A stretch of 64,000 nucleotides of DNA from Vibrio navarrensis (GTDB lineage Bacteria > Pseudomonadota > Gammaproteobacteria > Enterobacterales > Vibrionaceae): positions 868,001-932,000 of the forward strand of contig NZ_CP065217.1 in NCBI RefSeq assembly GCF_015767675.1, given 5' to 3'. The number at the start of each line of letters is the position of its first letter. The first letter of the stretch is position 1. Position numbers and translations under genes: made by a program. The notes beneath the pieces were generated by a model. It saw only the letters and a list, made by a program, of their open reading frames with translations, was not told the origin of the DNA and did not search any database. Below, in pieces: positions 9,341 to 21,267 of this stretch.

Positions 9341-9372
9341 AAAAAACGCTGCAATTTGCAGCGTTTTTTTGT
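9341..9372. terminator. Bidirectional terminator between flaE and crr
   Basis: AAAAAACGCTGCAA and TTGCAGCGTTTTTT flank a single base, so the stem CGCTGC/GCAGCG has a T-run on either strand. It serves flaE (plus) and crr (minus), which converge here. Confidence 0.85.
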
Positions 9373-9394
9373 GTTCAGCTCTAAGTAAAAATAA

Positions 9395-9904
9395 TTACTT
9401 AGTCACGCGTAGAACTGGCGTTTCACCGACAACCACAGAACCAGAAAGTTTGTTCAACTCTTTGATTTCATCCATGTTAGAGATAACAACAGGAGTTAGG
9501 GTTGATTTTGCTTTCTCTTCAAGGAGCGCTAGGTCGAACTCAATCACAGTGTCGCCTGCTTTTACAGTTTGACCTTCTTCTGCGATACGCTTGAAGCCTT
9601 CACCTTTCAGCTCAACGGTATCGATCCCGAAGTGAACGAAAAGCTCAACACCATCGTCAGACTCGATAGAGAACGCGTGGTTGGTTTCGAAGATCTTACC
9701 GATAGTACCGTTTACAGGAGCAACCATCTTGTTGCCTGCTGGTTTGATAGCGATACCATCGCCGACGATTTTCTCAGCAAAAACAACATCTGGCACATCT
9801 TCAATGTTTACGATTTCACCAGACAAAGGTGCGATGATCTCGATTGCACCAGCATCAGCGCTGTCATCAGATACAAGCTTCTTAAGTTTATCAAACAGAC
9901 CCAT
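9395..9904 (-). CDS. crr: PTS glucose-specific EIIA component (Crr)
   Basis: 169 residues, the standard length. His91 in [11 protein letters not shown] is the phosphorylated residue and His76 (ETNHAFS) its partner. EIIA-Glc receives phosphate from HPr and passes it to sugar permeases; it also controls adenylate cyclase and many transporters. Last gene of the ptsH-ptsI-crr cluster. In this genome it is a likely phosphate donor to NagE (42915-44411), which has no IIA domain of its own. Confidence 0.98.
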   Translation of the reverse strand: MGLFDKLKKLVSDDSADAGAIEIIAPLSGEIVNIEDVPDVVFAEKIVGDGIAIKPAGNKMVAPVNGTIGKIFETNHAFSIESDDGVELFVHFGIDTVELKGEGFKRIAEEGQTVKAGDTVIEFDLALLEEKAKSTLTPVVISNMDEIKELNKLSGSVVVGETPVLRVTK

Positions 9905-9964
9905 TGTGTCATGCTCCTAAGGTTTAGTTTTATTCTGTCGAATTATAGTATACCAATCCGAGTT

Positions 9965-9992
9965 GTTAGACGACTTTTTTTAGTCGCCTAAC
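9965..9992 (-). repeat. Hairpin between ptsI and crr
   Basis: GTTAGACGACT and AGTCGCCTAAC around six T. In the minus-strand transcript this is an 11-bp stem with one G-U pair and an A-rich loop. No U-tract follows in the direction of transcription, so it looks like an mRNA processing or stabilising structure rather than a terminator. Confidence 0.55.
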
Positions 9993-10023
9993 GTACTCTA
10001 TAAACTCGAATTTTGGCTGCAGA

Positions 10024-11748
10024 TTACTTCGCGTGCACTGCGATGAATTTTTCTACACACGCTTCAATTTCTGCAGCGGTTGGCAAGGTAAGAGCTTCTT
10101 CTGCCATTGCTTTTACTGCTGCAAAGTTTGCGTTGCGGATTACTTTTTTCACTTTTGGAATTGAGATACCGCTCATAGAGAACTCATCTAGCCCCATCCC
10201 TAATAGTAGTAGAGTTGCGCGCTCATCACCCGCTAATTCGCCACACATACCAGTCCATTTGCCTTCAGCATGAGATGCATCAATAACTTGTTTGATAACT
10301 GTCAGTACTGCTGGTGAAAGTGGGTTGTAAAGATGAGAAATCATCTCATTACCACGATCAACCGCGAGTGTATACTGGGTCAGATCGTTGGTACCGATTG
10401 AGAAGAATGACACTTCTTTGGCTAAGTGATGTGCAATCGCTGCTGCTGCTGGTGTCTCAACCATGACACCGATTTCGATGTTCTCGTCAAAAGCCAAACC
10501 TTCAGCACGCAGTTCTGCTTTGTACTCTTCGATAGCCTCTTTCAGTGCGCGAATTTCTTCAACAGAGATGATCATTGGGAACATGATACGCAGTTTACCG
10601 TGTGCTGATGCACGCAGAATACCACGTACCTGGTCACGTAGAATTTCACGACGATCCAAGCTAATACGTACAGCGCGCCAGCCAAGGAACGGGTTCATCT
10701 CTTTTGGTAGCTCCATGTATGGCAGATCTTTGTCGCCACCGATGTCCATAGTACGGATAATCACCGCTTGACCTTCCATTGCTTGTGCAACTTCTTTGTA
10801 TGCTTGGTACTGCTCTTCTTCAGTCGGCAGAGCGTCGCGGTCCATGAACAAAAACTCGGTACGATACAGACCAACACCTTCACCGCCGTTGCGGATGATG
10901 CCGTCACAGTCTTTCACTGTACCGATATTGCCGCAAACTTCTACACGATGGCCGTCTAGAGTTTCTGCGTGTAGATCTTTCAGTTTCGCCAGCTCTTCTT
11001 TCTCAGCAAGGAAAGCTGCTTTGACCGCTTTGGCTTCTTCGAGCTGAGTTTCTGAAGGGTTAACGATAATTTTGTTATTCATCGCGTCAAGAATCAGCAT
11101 GTCGCCATTTTTAACACGTTTGGTAATGTCGTTTGTACCAACAATGGCTGGCAACTCAAGTGAGCGTGCCATGATCGAAGTATGCGATGTACGACCGCCA
11201 ATATCACAAGCAAAGCCTAACACGTAGTCTAGGTTGATTTGCGCCGTTTCAGACGGTGTCAGGTCGTAAGCGACCAAGATAACTTGTTCATTGATATCGC
11301 TGAGCGAAACAATGTTGATACCAAGGGCGTTTTTGACAAAACGAGAACCGATATCACGGATGTCCGTGGCGCGTTCCTTCAGGTACTCATCATCAAGAGA
11401 CTCAAGAGCCGTTGCTTGCTCTTCGATAACGGTATGAATTGCGTTATCCGCTGTCATCTTGTCATTCTTGATGAGCGCTAGGATCTCTTCTTCTAGCTCT
11501 TCATCTTCAAGAAGCATGATGTGACCTTCGAAGATCGCTTCCTTCTCTTCACCAAACGTTTCTAATGCTTTCTGCTTGATGGTTTCTAGCTGAGCAGAAG
11601 ATTTGGAACGGGCATCGTAGAAACGCTTAACTTCAGCGTCTACTTGCTCTGCGGTGATAGTGTTAGTGTTTAGGACAATTTCATCTTCTTGAAGTAGTAG
11701 TGCTTTACCAATTGCAATACCAGGAGATGCCAGGATGCCTGAAATCAT
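10024..11748 (-). CDS. ptsI: Phosphoenolpyruvate-protein phosphotransferase (EI)
   Basis: 574 residues, as in E. coli. The N-terminal HPr-binding and phosphohistidine domain contains [13 protein letters not shown], with the active His at about 189. The C-terminal PEP-binding barrel shows [10 protein letters not shown], the metal-binding region and [10 protein letters not shown] with the conserved Cys at about 502. EI starts every PTS phosphorelay by moving phosphate from PEP to HPr. It lies between ptsH and crr, with a hairpin on each side. Confidence 0.98.
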   Translation of the reverse strand: MISGILASPGIAIGKALLLQEDEIVLNTNTITAEQVDAEVKRFYDARSKSSAQLETIKQKALETFGEEKEAIFEGHIMLLEDEELEEEILALIKNDKMTADNAIHTVIEEQATALESLDDEYLKERATDIRDIGSRFVKNALGINIVSLSDINEQVILVAYDLTPSETAQINLDYVLGFACDIGGRTSHTSIMARSLELPAIVGTNDITKRVKNGDMLILDAMNNKIIVNPSETQLEEAKAVKAAFLAEKEELAKLKDLHAETLDGHRVEVCGNIGTVKDCDGIIRNGGEGVGLYRTEFLFMDRDALPTEEEQYQAYKEVAQAMEGQAVIIRTMDIGGDKDLPYMELPKEMNPFLGWRAVRISLDRREILRDQVRGILRASAHGKLRIMFPMIISVEEIRALKEAIEEYKAELRAEGLAFDENIEIGVMVETPAAAAIAHHLAKEVSFFSIGTNDLTQYTLAVDRGNEMISHLYNPLSPAVLTVIKQVIDASHAEGKWTGMCGELAGDERATLLLLGMGLDEFSMSGISIPKVKKVIRNANFAAVKAMAEEALTLPTAAEIEACVEKFIAVHAK

Positions 11749-11840
11749 AGCCTTACCTTAAGTTGGTCAAACGTAAACGGGAATGTGTGACTAAATCGCT
11801 AACGAAAACTGTAGCCGACTAATCGGATTTTATCTTCAAA

Positions 11841-11870
11841 CAAAGCCATTTAGTTGGCTAAATGGCTTTG
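11841..11870 (-). repeat. Strong hairpin between ptsH and ptsI
   Basis: Perfect 13-bp arms (CAAAGCCATTTAG / CTAAATGGCTTTG) around 4 nt, 15 nt after the ptsH stop. In the minus-strand RNA it is followed by TTTGAAG, too weak a U-tract for full termination. It probably acts as a partial terminator or 3' stabiliser that makes HPr more abundant than EI. Confidence 0.65.
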
Positions 11871-11885
11871 TTGAGGAGAACAGGA

Positions 11886-12143
11886 TTAGTGAAGTTGAGC
11901 CATAAGAGCAACTAGGTGGTCAACTGCTTGTTTAGCCTGTGGGCCTTCAGCAGAAATTGTAACTACAGTGCCTTTCACTAGGCCAAGAGTTTGCAGTTTG
12001 AACAGACTTTTGGCGCTTGCGCTTTTGCCGTTAGAAGTCACAGTGATATCCGCATCAAAAGCTTTTGCTTCTTTTACGAACTGCGCAGCTGGACGAGTGT
12101 GAAGACCGTTTTCTGCTGTGATTTCTACTTGCTTCTCGTACAT
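11886..12143 (-). CDS. ptsH: Phosphocarrier protein HPr
   Basis: 85 residues from the ATG at 12143; an in-frame start 42 nt upstream is rejected because [18 protein letters not shown] is the conserved N-terminus. His15 is the phosphorylated residue and Ser46 the regulatory serine position. HPr carries phosphate from EI to the EIIA proteins in the cytoplasm. First gene of ptsH-ptsI-crr. Confidence 0.98.
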   Translation of the reverse strand: MYEKQVEITAENGLHTRPAAQFVKEAKAFDADITVTSNGKSASAKSLFKLQTLGLVKGTVVTISAEGPQAKQAVDHLVALMAQLH

Positions 12144-12366
12144 GTGATATACCCCAATTGATTGTATTTTTGTTGATAGTGACAAGTTTTAGCTTAACTG
12201 CTTTATTCGATGCCCGCTAGCGACGGGGTACGGTAAGCATGTTGAAGCTGACGCGAGTCAAAATTTTCTGCAACTCGTTACCTAAGAGGTTACATAGTTG
12301 TTATAAATTATTTTGAAGCTTAAAATAAAACATCCCGATATTACCAAAGGTGAGGCAGGGATCAAC

Positions 12367-12393
12367 AAAAAAGCCCCTGAATGGGGCTTTTTT
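12367..12393 (-). terminator. Terminator of cysK
   Basis: AAAAAAGCCCC and GGGGCTTTTTT around 5 nt. On the minus strand it lies 27 nt after the cysK stop and is a textbook intrinsic terminator. Confidence 0.88.
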
Positions 12394-12419
12394 AAACGAA
12401 AAATTGATTTGGATTCGTA

Positions 12420-13388
12420 TTACTGTTGGTTCTCTTTCTCGGTGAAAATCCCTGCAAAAAGTGCCGTGCTCAGATAACGTTCACCTGAGCTTGGTAGCAC
12501 AGTTACAATGGTTTTTCCTTCAAATTCAGGCAGTTCAGCAAGGCGGTTTGCCGCAACGACAGCTGCGCCTGACGAAATTCCCGCCAGAATGCCTTCTTCT
12601 TCCATCAGGCGACGAGCCATCTCAATCGCTTCGTCTGATGTAACGGTTTCGACGCGGTCAATCATCTCTAAATCTAGGTTGCCAGGAATGAAACCTGCGC
12701 CGATACCTTGAATTTTGTGTGGCGCTGGTTTGATTTCCTCACCCGCAAGCGCTTGGCTAATGACAGGAGATTCCGCTGGTTCAACGGCAACAGAGATGAT
12801 CGCTTTGCCTTTCTCGCCTTTGATGTAACGGCTAGTACCCGTTAATGTACCACCAGTACCCACACCAGCAACGAATACGTCTACCTGGCCATCGGTGGCT
12901 TCCCAAATTTCAGGGCCTGTCGTTTTTTCGTGGATCTGTGGGTTAGCTGGGTTATTAAACTGTTGTAGTAGCAGATATTTTTCTGGGTTGCTGGCTACGA
13001 TCTCTTCGGCTTTGGCGATTGCCCCTTTCATGCCTTTCGCCGCTTCGGTCAGTTCGAGGTTTGCCCCCAGCGCTTTGAGAAGTTTACGACGCTCAAGGCT
13101 CATTGATTCTGGCATTGTCAGCGTTAATTTGTAGCCACGAGCAGCGGCGACGAATGCCAACGCAACACCGGTATTTCCGCTGGTTGGCTCGACGAGCTCG
13201 ACACCAGATTTAAGCGTTCCTGCCTTCTCGGCTTCCCAAATCATATTTGCACCGATTCGGCATTTAACGCTGAAGCTTGGGTTGCGTGATTCAATCTTGG
13301 CTAGCACTTTACCCTTGCTAACTTTGTTTAGGCGTACCAAGGGCGTATTGCCAATGGTCAGAGAGTTGTCTTCGTAGATTTTGCTCAT
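12420..13388 (-). CDS. cysK: Cysteine synthase A (O-acetylserine sulfhydrylase)
   Basis: 322 residues. Lys42 in PSFSVKCR is the PLP-binding lysine; TSGNTG binds substrate and GTGGTLTG binds the PLP phosphate. The enzyme makes cysteine from O-acetylserine and sulfide in the cytoplasm. cysZ lies upstream on the same strand, and the cysK-cysZ pair is the usual gammaproteobacterial arrangement. Downstream is a strong terminator. Confidence 0.97.
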   Translation of the reverse strand: MSKIYEDNSLTIGNTPLVRLNKVSKGKVLAKIESRNPSFSVKCRIGANMIWEAEKAGTLKSGVELVEPTSGNTGVALAFVAAARGYKLTLTMPESMSLERRKLLKALGANLELTEAAKGMKGAIAKAEEIVASNPEKYLLLQQFNNPANPQIHEKTTGPEIWEATDGQVDVFVAGVGTGGTLTGTSRYIKGEKGKAIISVAVEPAESPVISQALAGEEIKPAPHKIQGIGAGFIPGNLDLEMIDRVETVTSDEAIEMARRLMEEEGILAGISSGAAVVAANRLAELPEFEGKTIVTVLPSSGERYLSTALFAGIFTEKENQQ

Positions 13389-13508
13389 GGTGATGTTCCT
13401 TCATTACACGTTTAGTGAATATGGCAAAAGAATATGCTGGTTATAAACAACGGAAAAGGATTAAAAAGTTATATCTTATGAGGGTGGACGTTGTTGGAAC
13501 GAAATGTT

Positions 13509-13537
13509 GCCAGACGAGACAAACTCGCTCATCTGGC
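13509..13537 (-). terminator. Hairpin after cysZ
   Basis: GCCAGACGAG / CTCATCTGGC give a 10-bp stem with one wobble pair, 7 nt after the cysZ stop on the minus strand. Only a short U-tract follows, so termination may be partial. Confidence 0.5.
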
Positions 13538-13543
13538 ACAAGT

Positions 13544-14281
13544 TCAACGTTTAAATTCATTTACCCACATGGCCGTTGCACCGCATACCGCAATGGGCAT
13601 GACGAACAGATTCAAAATCGGGATGGAGGTGAATATCGAAACCACGGCACCAAAGGTGTAGGCTTTGGTTTGATTTTGTTTCAAAGTATTTCTCATGTGG
13701 TTAAAAGGCACTTTGTGGTTATCAAACGGATAGTCACAATATTGAATGGCAAGCATCCAAGCCGTGAAGATAAACCACAGCACGGGGCCGAGCGTTTGCC
13801 CGAGTGCAGGAATCAGCAGCAGTAGAAATAAGCCAATCACTTTCGGTAGAACATAAAGAAGCTTACGCCACTCACGGGCGAGCACGCGAGGAACGTCTTT
13901 GATCACCGCCGCAATGCCCTCGTCATTCAGCGATTGACCAGTGAGCGCCTCTTCCACCTTTTCGGCCAATAAACCGTTGAATGGCGCGGCGATAAAATTC
14001 GCTAAGGTGCTAAAGAAATAGGAAAACGTTGCAATGATGGTGAGAGCCAACAAAGGCCACAACACGTAACTTAGCCAAGACAAAAACTCGGGCAACTGAC
14101 CAATCCAATTGTCAATCCAACCATTTAGGTGTGAGAAGAGGTAGTAAAGTGCACCGCCGACCAGCAGCAGATTCGCTAACAGTGGCAAAATAATGAAGCG
14201 TCGGATACGTGGCGCAAAGGCCAGTTCGAGGCCGTAGAAAAAGTAGCCAAACCCACTGCGTTGATTGTACTCAGTATTCAT
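13544..14281 (-). CDS. cysZ: Sulfate transport protein CysZ
   Basis: 245 residues from the ATG at 14281; a longer frame to 14356 adds an unconserved 25-residue extension and is rejected. It is an integral membrane protein with several hydrophobic segments (for example LLANLLLVGGALYYLF and a long one near IGLFLLLLIPALG) and the family motif YPFDNHK. CysZ takes up sulfate for cysteine synthesis and lies directly upstream of cysK. zipA is transcribed divergently. Confidence 0.95.
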   Translation of the reverse strand: MNTEYNQRSGFGYFFYGLELAFAPRIRRFIILPLLANLLLVGGALYYLFSHLNGWIDNWIGQLPEFLSWLSYVLWPLLALTIIATFSYFFSTLANFIAAPFNGLLAEKVEEALTGQSLNDEGIAAVIKDVPRVLAREWRKLLYVLPKVIGLFLLLLIPALGQTLGPVLWFIFTAWMLAIQYCDYPFDNHKVPFNHMRNTLKQNQTKAYTFGAVVSIFTSIPILNLFVMPIAVCGATAMWVNEFKR

Positions 14282-14397
14282 CTCGTTGTTCTGCAAAAGA
14301 AATAGAACGTTTATTGTACTCAACTTGCGAGAGAAAAAAAGCGTGGAAGAAATCACACCAATTACGGAACTTATGACATTAATTTGTTCTAACTCTC

Positions 14398-14427
14398 TTG
14401 TTATCTTTGGTAAAGTAACACGATAAT
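14398..14427 (+). promoter_or_regulatory. Probable zipA promoter
   Basis: TTGTTA, 18-nt spacer, GATAAT, lying about 75 nt before the zipA start in the divergent cysZ-zipA gap. Both hexamers are good but not perfect sigma70 matches. Confidence 0.45.
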
Positions 14428-14502
14428 GATGTTTTAACTGACCCGTAGAGACCTTTCAACGTTTTTGTCACTGGTGTGTCTTGGGGAATATGAGAGTAAA
14501 AA

Positions 14503-15396
14503 ATGCAGGAATTGCGATTCGTACTCATTGTTGTCGGTGCTCTGGCAATTGCAGCGTTGCTGTGTCACGGATTATGGACGAGCAAAAAAGAGGGAAAAGC
14601 CAAGTTCGGTGATAAGCCACTGAGTAAACTGGATTTGAGTGAGAACGAAACGCAGGAAAATACACTTAGCGTCGCGCCTGAAGATGATTTTGAAATTATC
14701 CGCAAAGAGCGTAAAGAGCCTGCGTTTGAAGAGAACATGCCTTTCTCACCAGATCCTTTAATTGGTGATCCATTGATCGACGATCTCGATACCCAAGATA
14801 GAAAGTTCGCAGAGCCTGCACAAGCTGTACAAAATGATGAGGTTGAGGTTACGCCAAGTTTTTCTGCATCAGAGGTCAGTGAGTCTTATGGCGAAGAACC
14901 GATTTTTCCCTCCGAACAAGCTGGGCCAAAACAGAGTGTAGCTCAGGCAGAAGAAACTCAGTCAGACCCTGAACCTGAGATGGAAGTGATCGTTTTAAAT
15001 GTTCACTGTGCAGGAGAGGATCCTTTTGTTGGTACTCGACTGTTTGACAGCATGCAGCAAAATGGCCTGATTTACGGCGAAATGGACATTTTCCATCGCC
15101 ATGCAGATTTATCTGGGAACGGAAAGGTACTCTTTAGTGTTGCCAATATGATGCACCCAGGCACATTAAAACACGATGATCCGGCGACTTTTTCCACCAA
15201 AGGTATTTCGTTTTTCATGACGCTGCCTTGCTATGGTGATGCCGAGCAGAATTTCAAGCTGATGCTGAAAACTGCCCAGCAGATTGCTGACGACTTGGGG
15301 GGCAATGTGCTTGACGACCGTCGCAATCTCATGACTCCCGACAGATTGGCCGCATATAGACGCCAAATTGTTGAGTTCAAGACCACAAAGTCTTAA
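14503..15396 (+). CDS. zipA: Cell division protein ZipA
   Basis: 297 residues. Residues about 4-26 form the N-terminal membrane anchor ([14 protein letters not shown]), followed by a charged, acidic and Pro/Gln-containing linker (about 30-160). The C-terminal FtsZ-binding domain (about 160-297) contains [17 protein letters not shown]. ZipA tethers FtsZ to the inner membrane. It lies upstream of ligA as in E. coli, with a terminator-like hairpin between. Confidence 0.95.
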   Translation: MQELRFVLIVVGALAIAALLCHGLWTSKKEGKAKFGDKPLSKLDLSENETQENTLSVAPEDDFEIIRKERKEPAFEENMPFSPDPLIGDPLIDDLDTQDRKFAEPAQAVQNDEVEVTPSFSASEVSESYGEEPIFPSEQAGPKQSVAQAEETQSDPEPEMEVIVLNVHCAGEDPFVGTRLFDSMQQNGLIYGEMDIFHRHADLSGNGKVLFSVANMMHPGTLKHDDPATFSTKGISFFMTLPCYGDAEQNFKLMLKTAQQIADDLGGNVLDDRRNLMTPDRLAAYRRQIVEFKTTKS

Positions 15397-15409
15397 GCTT
15401 CCTTACTAA

Positions 15410-17470
<2,061 letters not shown>

Positions 17471-17494
17471 AGAACAAAACCCAGAGAAATCTAA

Positions 17495-17529
17495 AACCCT
17501 CTAAAGGAAACTTTAGAGGGTTATTTTTT
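17495..17529 (+). terminator. Terminator of ligA
   Basis: Perfect 12-bp stem AACCCTCTAAAG / CTTTAGAGGGTT with a GAAA loop, followed by ATTTTTTT. Confidence 0.92.
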
Positions 17530-17751
17530 TATCAAAAATAATCCCGTCCACAATAGGAGAACAACCCTTGCAGATTCTGCTGTGAGCAACCTCTCCACTT
17601 GATTTCATTTTGTTTTTCACTCTCAAAAATGCGACGCACTTCAACGTGTTTGTTTTATTTTGTTGTTTTAAAAGGGGTTTTCTGGTTTTTGCTGTGTCGG
17701 ATGAAAATTAGATCTTGATCAATCTAGAGCAGAGAAATTTGGGGTTGCTCA

Positions 17752-17772
17752 TATTTTTTTAGAAAAAAAATA
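17752..17772. promoter_or_regulatory. AT-rich palindrome upstream of the porin, possible NagC operator
   Basis: TATTTTTTT-AGA-AAAAAAATA is a perfect 9+3+9 palindrome, 187 nt before the porin start. T-run/A-run dyads of this size are the pattern of NagC operators, and nagC lies in this window. It could instead be an UP element or a nucleoid-protein site. Confidence 0.35.
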
Positions 17773-17958
17773 AGTTCTGATTGGATGTTTTACGCCGCGA
17801 AGTTAGTCTATGGACATGGATACACACGGTGTATGCAGGAAATAACAAAAACCAAAATTAGCAATAATGCGGTTTTCACAGGAAATGATTTCTCCCCTTC
17901 GGCGGCCAACTAAAGGTGAGAAAGACAATACAGCTATATCCATTTTTAGGAGTTTTCC

Positions 17959-18999
17959 ATGGACAAAATGTTTAAACGTACTCTTCTAGGCGCAGCCGTT
18001 GCAGCAGCTGCAATCTCTGGTTCTGCGAATGCTGCTGTTGAATTAAACGGTAAAGCAGTTCAGTTCTACGGCCAAGCAGCAGGCTTCGTTACAATCGCTT
18101 CTCCAGACAAAGGTGACAACTCAGTTACCGCAACAATTGAGTCACGCATTGGTTTCCGTGGCGTGGTTGAGTTTGAAGATTTCGGACCGAACCTACTATG
18201 GCAAATCGAAGGTGGTAACGCTAACCACGGCGGGTTTGATTCAGCTACACCATGGACACACAATGACAACGGCCAACTGGGTGCTCGTGACACTTATCTA
18301 GGTCTAGGTTTTGACGGTGTTGGTTCAATTAAGTACGGTCGTCAACTTGTTGCTGCGTACAACTACGTAGACTGGCCACACTCAAACCCTGGTTTAGGTA
18401 ACGTGTTTGACTGGAACAACGATATCGGCGCAGGCTATCAAGATCGCGCGGACAATGTTATCCGCTTTGATTCAGAAACGTTTGGTGGCTTCAACTATCA
18501 AGTCACGCTCAGTGGCATGGAAAAAACTACAGATGCGCTTGTTGTGAGTATTGGTGCTTCTTATCAAGCAGGCCCAGTTAATATTCACGGTGGTTACTAT
18601 ACTCAAGCAGAATACACAGAGAAAGTGAATAATGTAGACACCAAAAAAGGTGACATCAACTACGCAATTATTGGTGCAAGCGCAGGCTTTGATTCATTGA
18701 CTATTACGGGCGCTGTTAAACTCATGAACAACGAGTTGGCAGACAAAGAGCAGATGGCATACTCTGCGACTGCGCAGTACGTCAACAACTCTTGGGTTTA
18801 CAAGCTGGGCCTAGCAGGTACAACCGATTCTGAAACGAAAGGCAAAGCAGACAAAGATACCGCAGACCTTGCAGTATCAGCACGTCTAGGTTACTTGCTA
18901 CCAAGCACTTACCTGTTTATGGATCTACGTAACTACAAGATGAACAATGCTGACGGTTTCGACAGCAACCTACTTATCGGTGCGGAATACTACTTCTAA
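17959..18999 (+). CDS. Outer membrane porin, possibly chitoporin
   Basis: 346 residues with a signal peptide (lysine-rich start, hydrophobic core, cleavage near SANA-AVELNG) and a mature chain of alternating strands typical of a 16-strand general porin, ending in a C-terminal aromatic (EYYF). Gly/Tyr-rich stretches such as KYGRQLVAAYNYVDWPHSN and the DNVIRFDSETFGGFNYQV region fit gram-negative porins. It forms an outer-membrane channel. The porin next to ligA in V. cholerae (VC0972) has been called a chitoporin, from memory, so GlcNAc-oligosaccharide uptake is plausible here. Sequence alone does not settle the substrate. Confidence 0.9.
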   Translation: MDKMFKRTLLGAAVAAAAISGSANAAVELNGKAVQFYGQAAGFVTIASPDKGDNSVTATIESRIGFRGVVEFEDFGPNLLWQIEGGNANHGGFDSATPWTHNDNGQLGARDTYLGLGFDGVGSIKYGRQLVAAYNYVDWPHSNPGLGNVFDWNNDIGAGYQDRADNVIRFDSETFGGFNYQVTLSGMEKTTDALVVSIGASYQAGPVNIHGGYYTQAEYTEKVNNVDTKKGDINYAIIGASAGFDSLTITGAVKLMNNELADKEQMAYSATAQYVNNSWVYKLGLAGTTDSETKGKADKDTADLAVSARLGYLLPSTYLFMDLRNYKMNNADGFDSNLLIGAEYYF

Positions 19000-19037
19000 G
19001 AAGTAGATGAGTTCCTGTTAGCAATGTAGTACTGTTT

Positions 19038-19068
19038 TCGAGCACCTTTATCGGTGCTCGATTTTTTT
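19038..19068 (+). terminator. Terminator after porin
   Basis: TCGAGCACC / GGTGCTCGA around 6 nt, followed by TTTTTTT. The next gene starts only 12 nt later, so it needs read-through or this hairpin acts as an attenuator. Confidence 0.85.
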
Positions 19069-19079
19069 GGAGAATTAAC

Positions 19080-19721
19080 ATGAATTTTCGAACTTCGGCC
19101 TTGTTGCTAGTGAGCACAGTGTGTTCTGGTGCCGCACTTGCTGGCGTGCAAGTGAATTTATCTAAAGACGTTGAACTACTGGCGGTGAATGGGGAAGAAA
19201 TAGGTTTACGTCTATTTAGTAAAAGTGAACTGCAGTTAGAAGATGGTCTCAATCAAATTGTTGTGCGTGCTTCTAAGTTAGTGCATCAGGCAAACGGCGA
19301 ATTTGAAAAGTTCAATTCAGACCCAGTTATCATTACATTTGACGGTAAAGATCAGAAAATTCAGCTATCTCCACAAGGCAATATTGCAACGACGACAGAT
19401 GCAGACCATTTTAATCAACAGCCTTATTTTACCCTGAGTTCTTCTTCTCCTGATGTTCAAGTAGAGCAAGAACTGTTGCCACGCGGCCCGGGCATAACGC
19501 GTGATTATGAAAAAGAGATCGCTCGTTTCAACGCTCAGCGCAATATCCCAATTGATAAAGCATCGATGGAAAGCCAGTTTTCTGAAAAACAGAAGCAGGC
19601 TACTGAAGAAGTAATGCCTGCGAACGTAAAGTCTAACAGCTTAAAAATGGTTAAAGCTCAGTACCTTGCTTTGACGGAAGAGGAAAGAAAACAGTTTCTT
19701 TCCTGGGCGGTCGCGCAGTAA
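19080..19721 (+). CDS. DUF2057 (YccT/CsgI-like) periplasmic protein
   Basis: 213 residues with a clear signal peptide (LLLVSTVCSGAALA-GVQVNL). The N-terminal part (about 20-130) resembles the DUF2057 family, with VELLAVNGEEI and QIVVRASKLV typical of it; the rest is hydrophilic. It is expected in the periplasm; the E. coli relative YccT/CsgI has been linked to curli control, but I infer no function here. It lies 80 nt after the porin, separated by a terminator, and has a GGAG ribosome binding site. Confidence 0.75.
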   Translation: MNFRTSALLLVSTVCSGAALAGVQVNLSKDVELLAVNGEEIGLRLFSKSELQLEDGLNQIVVRASKLVHQANGEFEKFNSDPVIITFDGKDQKIQLSPQGNIATTTDADHFNQQPYFTLSSSSPDVQVEQELLPRGPGITRDYEKEIARFNAQRNIPIDKASMESQFSEKQKQATEEVMPANVKSNSLKMVKAQYLALTEEERKQFLSWAVAQ

Positions 19722-19756
19722 TCGCGTGTTAGACGGATGTGATGGTTATAGAAACA

Positions 19757-19780
19757 GGCTGGGGGAGTATCGCCCCAGCC
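19757..19780. repeat. Hairpin between convergent DUF2057 gene and nfeD
   Basis: GGCTGGGG / CCCCAGCC around 8 nt. It has no good U-tract on either strand but sits exactly between the two convergent genes, so it probably marks or protects both 3' ends. Confidence 0.5.
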
Positions 19781-19786
19781 AGCAGA

Positions 19787-20239
19787 TTATTGAGTTTTCT
19801 CAAGCACGAGAATAATTCCTTCCATCGCGACAATTTTCACTTTACTGCCGGATGGTATATGAGTTGTCGACTTCGCAGACCAAGTTGTATCGGCAATCCG
19901 AATTCGGTTCATTCCTACCTGAATATCTTCTTCGAGAATCAATTCTTGGCCAACGAGCTGCTTCTGCTTTTGGTTGAGATCTCGGCAGGCGTCGCTTTGC
20001 TTATCATGCTTTAATTGGCGTCGCCACCAAATCCACGTTGTCGCCAGTGAAAAGGCGGCGAAGGCGCTCCATTGCACTGGCCAACCTAATGGCATTAATG
20101 AAAGTAGCAGACCAACGGCGAGCGCAGAAATACCGAACCAGAGAAAATAACCTGCCGTACCGAGTAGTTCGACGGCCAATAAGGCCAGCCCGAAAGCCAG
20201 CCAATGCCAGTGATTCATGCCTTCGAGTAATTCGACCAA
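19787..20239 (-). CDS. NfeD-like membrane protein (YbbJ/QmcB type)
   Basis: 150 residues. Two or three hydrophobic segments fill the first half (WLAFGLALLAVELLG and FLWFGISALAVGLLLSL), followed by WWRRQLKHD and a C-terminal soluble NfeD beta-barrel domain (about 85-150) with VGQELILEED. NfeD-short proteins pair with stomatin-like proteins, and qmcA lies directly upstream with a 9-nt gap. Together they probably form an inner-membrane quality-control or microdomain complex. Matches E. coli ybbJ in position. Confidence 0.88.
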   Translation of the reverse strand: MVELLEGMNHWHWLAFGLALLAVELLGTAGYFLWFGISALAVGLLLSLMPLGWPVQWSAFAAFSLATTWIWWRRQLKHDKQSDACRDLNQKQKQLVGQELILEEDIQVGMNRIRIADTTWSAKSTTHIPSGSKVKIVAMEGIILVLEKTQ

Positions 20240-20248
20240 GTTGCCTCC

Positions 20249-21169
20249 TTAGTGGTTGTCTTTGCTGTGTTTAAACATTTCAGCAATGCCAGCGATTGAC
20301 CCCATCAAACCCGTTGCTTCAAGTGGCAACATGATGACTTTGCCGTTTTCCGCTTGGCCAATCGCCTTTAACGCGTCGGTATACCCTTGGGCAATAAAGT
20401 AGTTAACGGCTTGCATATCCCCTTTGGCGATCGCTTCTGAAACCATAGTTGTTGCTTTGGCTTCTGCCTCGGCGGCACGTTCACGCGCTTCTGCTTTTAA
20501 AATGGCGGCTTGCTTTTCCCCTTCGGCTTTTAAAATTTCCGACTGTTTTTGACCTTCGGCGCGTAGAATCTGTGCTTGGCGAACCCCTTCTGCTTCAAGT
20601 ACTTCTGCGCGTTTATTCCGTTCTGCTTTCATTTGTGCGTTCATCGCGGCCGTTAGGTCGGCTGGTGGTTGAACGTCCTTGATTTCGATACGAGTGACTT
20701 TGATCCCCCAAGGATTGGTTGCTTGGTCAACAATTGAGAGCAACTTGGTGTTAATCATGTCACGTTGGCTGAGCATTTCATCCAGCTCCATAGAGCCGAG
20801 TACGGTACGCATGTTGGTCAGGGTTAAGTTGCGGATTGCGTGTTCAAGATCGTTGACTTCATAGGCTGCGCGAGCAGCATCTATGACCTGAATAAAGCAC
20901 ACGGCATCGATGGTGACATTCGCGTTGTCTTTTGAGATGACTTCTTGAGCAGGAATATCGAGCACTCGCTCCATCATATTGATTTTATGGCCGACCGAAT
21001 CAATAAAAGGAATAATTAAGTTAAGTCCTGGCTTGAGAGTTTGTGTGTAGCGGCCAAAACGCTCCACTGTCCAGTTATTCCCTTGTGGGACCGTTTTGAC
21101 GCCAGCAGCAATAAAAACGATAACAACGAAAACAAGTATGGCTATGGTGATCATAGAGTCTATAGGCAT
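20249..21169 (-). CDS. qmcA: Stomatin/prohibitin-family protein QmcA
   Basis: 306 residues from the ATG at 21169; AAGGAC lies 6 nt upstream of it, so a longer frame to 21202 is rejected. An N-terminal membrane anchor ([19 protein letters not shown]) precedes an SPFH domain (about 25-200) with [19 protein letters not shown], then a long Ala/Glu/Lys-rich coiled coil with repeated ILKAEG units (about 200-260). It is membrane-anchored and oligomeric. Forms an operon with the nfeD-like gene. Confidence 0.93.
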   Translation of the reverse strand: MPIDSMITIAILVFVVIVFIAAGVKTVPQGNNWTVERFGRYTQTLKPGLNLIIPFIDSVGHKINMMERVLDIPAQEVISKDNANVTIDAVCFIQVIDAARAAYEVNDLEHAIRNLTLTNMRTVLGSMELDEMLSQRDMINTKLLSIVDQATNPWGIKVTRIEIKDVQPPADLTAAMNAQMKAERNKRAEVLEAEGVRQAQILRAEGQKQSEILKAEGEKQAAILKAEARERAAEAEAKATTMVSEAIAKGDMQAVNYFIAQGYTDALKAIGQAENGKVIMLPLEATGLMGSIAGIAEMFKHSKDNH

Positions 21170-21267
21170 GAGAAAGTCCTTGGTGATAAATAATTTATGC
21201 AATTGGTTTATTTTTGCTTATTTTGTAAACAAAAACAACGTGATAAATGCGAACTTACCCCCGTTTC

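Larger units (their letters stand above)
17471..17958. other. ligA-porin intergenic region (488 bp)
   Basis: No gene seen. It contains the ligA terminator, a perfect AT-rich palindrome at 17752-17772, a second palindrome ATACAC-acg-GTGTAT at 17820-17834, and a leader ending in an AGGAG ribosome binding site. The long AT-rich tract suggests a regulated porin promoter. Confidence 0.6.

Noticed and set aside
9569..9991. 140-codon plus-strand frame antisense to crr
   Set aside because: Lies opposite crr and its intergenic hairpin, with no family resemblance.
13415..13825. 136-codon plus-strand frame overlapping the end of cysZ
   Set aside because: Mostly antisense to cysZ, no recognisable protein features.
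17820..17834. ATACAC-acg-GTGTAT palindrome near the porin start as a known regulator box
   Set aside because: Symmetrical but short, with no consensus I can match; noted only in the intergenic entry.
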